A stretch of 64,000 nt of DNA from Propioniciclava tarda. GTDB taxonomy: Bacteria; Actinomycetota; Actinomycetes; Propionibacteriales; Propionibacteriaceae. Below the pieces are notes generated by a model that made no database searches, had not been told where the DNA came from, and saw only the letters and a list, made by a program, of their open reading frames with translations. Position 1 is the stretch's first letter. Every line of letters begins with the position of its first letter. This document shows positions 61,015 through 64,000 of the stretch, in pieces. The DNA lies in contig NZ_FXTL01000001.1 in assembly GCF_900182665.1 (NCBI RefSeq), positions 248,001 to 312,000 on the forward strand, written 5' to 3'. A program made the translations under genes and the position numbers.

Positions 61015-62036
61015 CGTCGCATCCGCTCGACATCGGCCGGCGACAAGGCCCGATGGACGCCGACGCCCACGTCCAGCTGGACCGCCGTCACCACCACCTG
61101 CTCTTCGTGCACCTCGATCAGGTTGAAGCCCGCGTGGGCGTCCTGGCCGCGGAGGGTACGTCCGGCGGTGAGGTCCTGGGTGTAGGTCAGCGAGGACGCC
61201 GCCGCGACCGGTACGCCCGCCAGCGTCGTGAACGACGTCTGGTGGAAGTGCCCCCCGATGATCAGCCGGACGTCGCTGCCGCGGACCACCTCGGCCAATG
61301 CGCCGGGGTTCGTCAGCGGCCAGAGCCCCGCGGCGTCCTGCACCGGCGGCACGGGCGGATGGTGCAGCGCCAGGATCGATCCGCGCACCGCCGGCGTCGC
61401 CAGCAACTCGCTCAGCCAGGCCAGAGACACCTCGGACAGCCGGCCCTCGGGCCGGTCGGCCACGACGCTGTCGAGGGCGATGAACCGCAGCCCGCGCAGG
61501 TCGTAGGTGCGGTTGAGAGGTTGGCCCTTCGACAGGCTCAGGGAGCGGGGGTCGGGCTTGCCGTTCGCCAGCCCTGGGCGGTTGGGTGAACCCTTCGACG
61601 GGCGTAGGGAGCGGGGGTCGGGTTGGCCGTACGACGGGCCTAGGGTACTGGGGCCGACTCCACCTTCAGGCGAGGAACCGCCTACCGCTGGCTGAGCTTG
61701 TCGAAGCCCGGAGTCCGAGTGAAGCCCATCGCCCGGACCCACCCCCCACAGGACGCGAGCGAAGGCGTCCGAACCGTCGTGGTTGCCGTTGCCCCAGATC
61801 ACCTGGACGCCACACGCGGACGCCGCCGGCTCCACCAGCTCGCGGAGCCGGACGTACGTGTCGGCGTCCCCCTCGTCGGTCAGGTCGCCGCCGAAGAACC
61901 AGGCGTCGCAGGGCTTGTCCCAGGTCGTCAGCACCTCGATCGCGCGACGCAGGCGCGCGTCGGCGTCCACCACCCCGCCGACCAGCCCGGACACCGGACG
62001 CAGGTGGCAGTCGCTGAGGTGCGCGATGCGGTGCAT
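61011..62036 (-). CDS. Metallophosphoesterase (Icc-like) with a repeat-derived loop
   Basis: 341 residues. Motifs: IAHLSDCHL (DxH), FGGDLTDEGD, IWGNGNHDGSDAF, ILALHHPPVPP and LIIGGHFHQTS, the complete calcineurin-type set, as in cAMP phosphodiesterase Icc/CpdA. Between GNHD and the next block lies a segment of about 75 residues, GLRQAQPAVGGSSPEGGVGP to [16 protein letters not shown], translated from dispersed palindromic repeats. GGAGG before ATG 62036. Its 3' end overlaps crcB. Confidence 0.88.
   Translation of the reverse strand: MHRIAHLSDCHLRPVSGLVGGVVDADARLRRAIEVLTTWDKPCDAWFFGGDLTDEGDADTYVRLRELVEPAASACGVQVIWGNGNHDGSDAFARVLWGVGPGDGLHSDSGLRQAQPAVGGSSPEGGVGPSTLGPSYGQPDPRSLRPSKGSPNRPGLANGKPDPRSLSLSKGQPLNRTYDLRGLRFIALDSVVADRPEGRLSEVSLAWLSELLATPAVRGSILALHHPPVPPVQDAAGLWPLTNPGALAEVVRGSDVRLIIGGHFHQTSFTTLAGVPVAAASSLTYTQDLTAGRTLRGQDAHAGFNLIEVHEEQVVVTAVQLDVGVGVHRALSPADVERMRR
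61517..61713. repeat. Dispersed repeats inside the metallophosphoesterase gene
   Basis: CCCTTCGACAGGCTCAGGGA (61527), an altered copy, CCCTTCGACGGGCGTAGGGA (61590), a third degenerate one near 61632 and GGCTGAGCTTGTCGAAGCC (61691). AGCGGGGGTCGGG also occurs twice. All in frame with the gene. Confidence 0.85.
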
Positions 62037-62100
62037 GGGCCTCCTTCGACGTCCGGGGAACATCCTGCCGGACGCCACCGACAAGTCGCGGATAAAGGAC

Positions 62101-62129
62101 GCGGCCCCCGTTCGAGGAACGGGGGCCGC
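62101..62129 (-). terminator. Intrinsic terminator of ppa
   Basis: GCGGCCCCCGTTC (62101-62113) pairs perfectly with GAACGGGGGCCGC (62117-62129), 13 pairs with a three-base loop. Minus-strand text after it is GTCCTTTATCC, a short U-run. It follows the ppa stop (62156) by 27 bases. Confidence 0.85.
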
Positions 62130-62155
62130 GTTGGTTCAGCGTCGTGGACGCCAGG

Positions 62156-62791
62156 TCACTCGCCCATGCCCTGCGCGCGGGTGGGACGCTCGAACTTCTC
62201 GGCGGCCGTCATCTCGCTCTGCTGGGGGGTGTTGGCGACGCTGCCACCCGTGAACTGGTTCTCATAGCTGGTGCCCCGGGCGCGCTCCCAGGACGCCTCG
62301 ACCTCGTTCTCGGCGTCCGCGCGGCCGACCCAGATGGCGCCCTCGACGGACTTCCCGGGCTCAAGGTCCTTGTAAACGGCGAAGAAGTGCTCGATCTCGA
62401 GCAGGGTGAGGTCCGGGATGTCGGTCAGGTTCTGCGTCGACTCCTGGCGCTTGTCGGCGACCGGCACGCACAGCACCTTGTCGTCGCCGCCGGCCTCGTC
62501 GGTCATCCGGAACATGCCGATCGCGCGGCACTCGATGAGCGCCCCCGGGAACGCCGGCTCGGGCATCAGCACGAACGCGTCCAGCGGATCGCCGTCCTGG
62601 CCGAGCGTCCCCTCGACGAACCCGTAGTCGTACGGGTACTGCATGGCGGTGAACAGGGTCCGGTCGAGGCGGATGCGTCCGGTGTGGTGATCCATCTCGT
62701 ACTTGTTCTTCGTGCCCTTGGGGATCTCGATCGTGACATCGAAGTGCAGGATGGGCTTGATCTTCGGGCGAGCGAAGGACGGACGAGTCAT
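62156..62791 (-). CDS. ppa: Inorganic pyrophosphatase, family I
   Basis: 211 residues. [58 protein letters not shown] and [13 protein letters not shown] carry the metal and phosphate ligands of family I. A C-terminal extension of about 45 residues ([20 protein letters not shown] to QGMGE) is longer than usual. ppa, DUF2342 and tilS together fit the usual actinobacterial order. Confidence 0.96.
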   Translation of the reverse strand: MTRPSFARPKIKPILHFDVTIEIPKGTKNKYEMDHHTGRIRLDRTLFTAMQYPYDYGFVEGTLGQDGDPLDAFVLMPEPAFPGALIECRAIGMFRMTDEAGGDDKVLCVPVADKRQESTQNLTDIPDLTLLEIEHFFAVYKDLEPGKSVEGAIWVGRADAENEVEASWERARGTSYENQFTGGSVANTPQQSEMTAAEKFERPTRAQGMGE

Positions 62792-62924
62792 GGGTCACCT
62801 CTGGTGTCGGAGGACGTGCTTCTGCGTCAGCCTAGACCCCGCCGAGGGCCCCGAGACAGCACCGCGCGCGTCACGCGGAACATGCCGCCGCGGCATCGGC
62901 GTCCGGCGCGACTAGGGTGATCCG

Positions 62925-63947
62925 GTGGACGCCGTCACCATCGACTACGCCGTCGCCCGCTCGGCCGGGCGGGCGGCGCTGCGACCCGGCCCCGAGCTGA
63001 GCCGCGCGGAGGCGTCCGAGGTCGTCGACGGTCTGCGGAGCGCGGCGCGCGCGTCCGTCGCCCACGTCGCGGAGGTGACCGGGCTGACCTCCCCGCCGAG
63101 CCAGGACGACATGCTCGTCGTCGACCGCGCCACCTGGCTGGACGCGAACCTCGAGATGGTCGAGAGCTTGCTGGCGGCCGCGGGGGCGTCGGGCGCAGAG
63201 GGGCTTCGCGGGCGCCTCGCCGGCCTGGGCAACGGCGTCCAGGTGGGCGGCGCGCTCGGCCTGCTCTCGGGGCGGATCCTGGGCCAGTTCGTTCCGTTCG
63301 GACGCCAGCGCCTCCTGCTCGTCGCGCCCAACATCGCCGCGATGGAGCGCCGGCTCGGGGTCGACGGCGCCGACTTCCGGCTGTGGGTGTGCCTGCACGA
63401 ACAGACCCATCGCCTGCAGTTCGTTCAGGCGCCGTGGCTCGGCGAGTATCTGGTCCGGCAGTTGGCGCACCTGCTGGACGAGCCGGAGGATTCGTCCGCG
63501 ACACCGTCGCGGCCGTCCTCGGCGATCGAGGCGCTGTTGACGCCCGCGCAGCGGATCGTGTTCAACCAGATGACCGCCGTGATGTCGCTGCTCGAGGGCT
63601 ATGCGGACGTGATGATGGACCGCGTCGGAACCGACGTCGTGCCGACGGTTGCGCTCATCCGGGAGCGGTTCAATGCACACCGCCAGCGCCGCGGCCTGGT
63701 CAAGGTGGTCAACAAGTTGATGGGGCTCGACCTGAAGCTGGCCCAGTACCGCGACGGGGCCGTCTTCTGCCGCGCGGTCATCGAGCGGGTCGGCGTGGCG
63801 GGGCTCAACGCCGTCTACGAGTCGTCCGGCATGCTGCCGACGCTCGACGAGATCCACGCCCCCGACGTCTGGCTCGCCCGCGCCTTCCCGACGGTCGAGG
63901 TAGGCGCCGGTGACGTCTCCCGGCCGGAAGGGAATTCCAGTCCGTGA
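62925..63947 (+). CDS. DUF2342 zinc-dependent metalloprotease-like protein
   Basis: 340 residues. The HExxH motif is in WVCLHEQTHRLQFVQAPWL and a third ligand region is MSLLEGYADVMMDRVG. This family lies next to tilS in actinobacteria; its substrate is unknown. GTG 62925. It ends in a GTGA overlap with the following gene. Confidence 0.9.
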   Translation: MDAVTIDYAVARSAGRAALRPGPELSRAEASEVVDGLRSAARASVAHVAEVTGLTSPPSQDDMLVVDRATWLDANLEMVESLLAAAGASGAEGLRGRLAGLGNGVQVGGALGLLSGRILGQFVPFGRQRLLLVAPNIAAMERRLGVDGADFRLWVCLHEQTHRLQFVQAPWLGEYLVRQLAHLLDEPEDSSATPSRPSSAIEALLTPAQRIVFNQMTAVMSLLEGYADVMMDRVGTDVVPTVALIRERFNAHRQRRGLVKVVNKLMGLDLKLAQYRDGAVFCRAVIERVGVAGLNAVYESSGMLPTLDEIHAPDVWLARAFPTVEVGAGDVSRPEGNSSP

Positions 63948-64000
63948 GTCGAAAAGTGCTCGGTCCGGCGACGCTGGCGGCGGTGCAGGCGGTGGAGGCG
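63944..64000 (+). CDS. tilS: Start of probable tRNA(Ile)-lysidine synthetase, cut by window end
   Basis: Only 19 codons are present: GTG then SRKVLGPATLAAVQAVEA. They overlap the DUF2342 stop by four bases. The N-terminal residues and the conserved order DUF2342-tilS suggest tilS, but the ATP-pyrophosphatase motif is beyond the window. Confidence 0.45.
   Translation, partial: MSRKVLGPATLAAVQAVEA

Noticed and set aside
61015-61200. Fluoride riboswitch upstream of crcB
   Set aside because: The region is the coding end of the metallophosphoesterase and shows no riboswitch core.

Overview
The window is high-GC DNA from an actinobacterium. Gene families with actinobacterial affinity include a PknG-type kinase, a DUF2342 metalloprotease followed by a probable tilS, CsoR, twin crcB genes and a mixed-motif phosphofructokinase. 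Propionibacteriales would fit, but the exact lineage cannot be fixed by reading alone. No rRNA, tRNA or CRISPR array was found. Two sequence habits run through the whole window. One is a very frequent hexamer, GGACGC/GCGTCC, often paired head to head into terminator-like hairpins. The other is a dispersed palindromic repeat built on TTCGACAAGCTCAG, found between genes and also, in frame, inside two genes.

Layout. 0-15 kb: ordinary metabolic and signalling genes (glycosyltransferase, LON-domain protein, GNAT, SDR, a convergent sensor kinase/response regulator pair, a short UvrA-like ATPase, an MFS transporter, phosphofructokinase, glutathione peroxidase) mixed with decayed genes (YdeI family, DUF6508, a reductase tail). 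15-19.7 kb: a compact patatin - CHAT protease - metallo-beta-lactamase-fold cassette that looks like a conflict or stress-effector module. 19.7-27.3 kb: an accessory island poor in the hexamer. It carries a DUF488 remnant, an Rv0078B/Rv0078A-like toxin-antitoxin pair, a complete two-gene Pycsar anti-phage system (PycTM effector and PycC cyclase), an intact IS630-family element, a HAD hydrolase/membrane protein pair, a zinc-finger protein and an orphan IF-2 N-domain protein.

27.4-33 kb: dnaB, with a cluster of DnaA-box-like sites upstream, then a copper operon: CsoR, a metallothionein-like repeat protein fused to a CopZ-type domain, and CopA. 33-36.8 kb: aldo/keto reductase, GT4 glycosyltransferase, cytidine/deoxycytidylate deaminase family protein, DUF2249.

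36.98-49.64 kb: the main candidate system, nine tightly packed same-strand genes: TelA, a 180-residue protein, a CbxX/CfqX AAA ATPase, a GlnX-like four-helix membrane receptor, a coiled-coil protein, a PknG-like kinase, a PP2C phosphatase, a vWA protein and an FHA protein. The order suggests a membrane sensor feeding a kinase/phosphatase/vWA/FHA circuit (like a TerY-P triad) that acts on TelA and an AAA machine. Kinase, phosphatase and FHA protein share the same kind of small N-terminal zinc ribbon.

49.8-64 kb: housekeeping and stress genes (OsmC, NUDIX, a two-component pair, SHOCT, SDR, HisC-type aminotransferase, DUF808, DUF2277, alkyladenine glycosylase, SIMPL, two crcB genes with a metallophosphoesterase, inorganic pyrophosphatase, DUF2342 metalloprotease and the start of a probable tilS).
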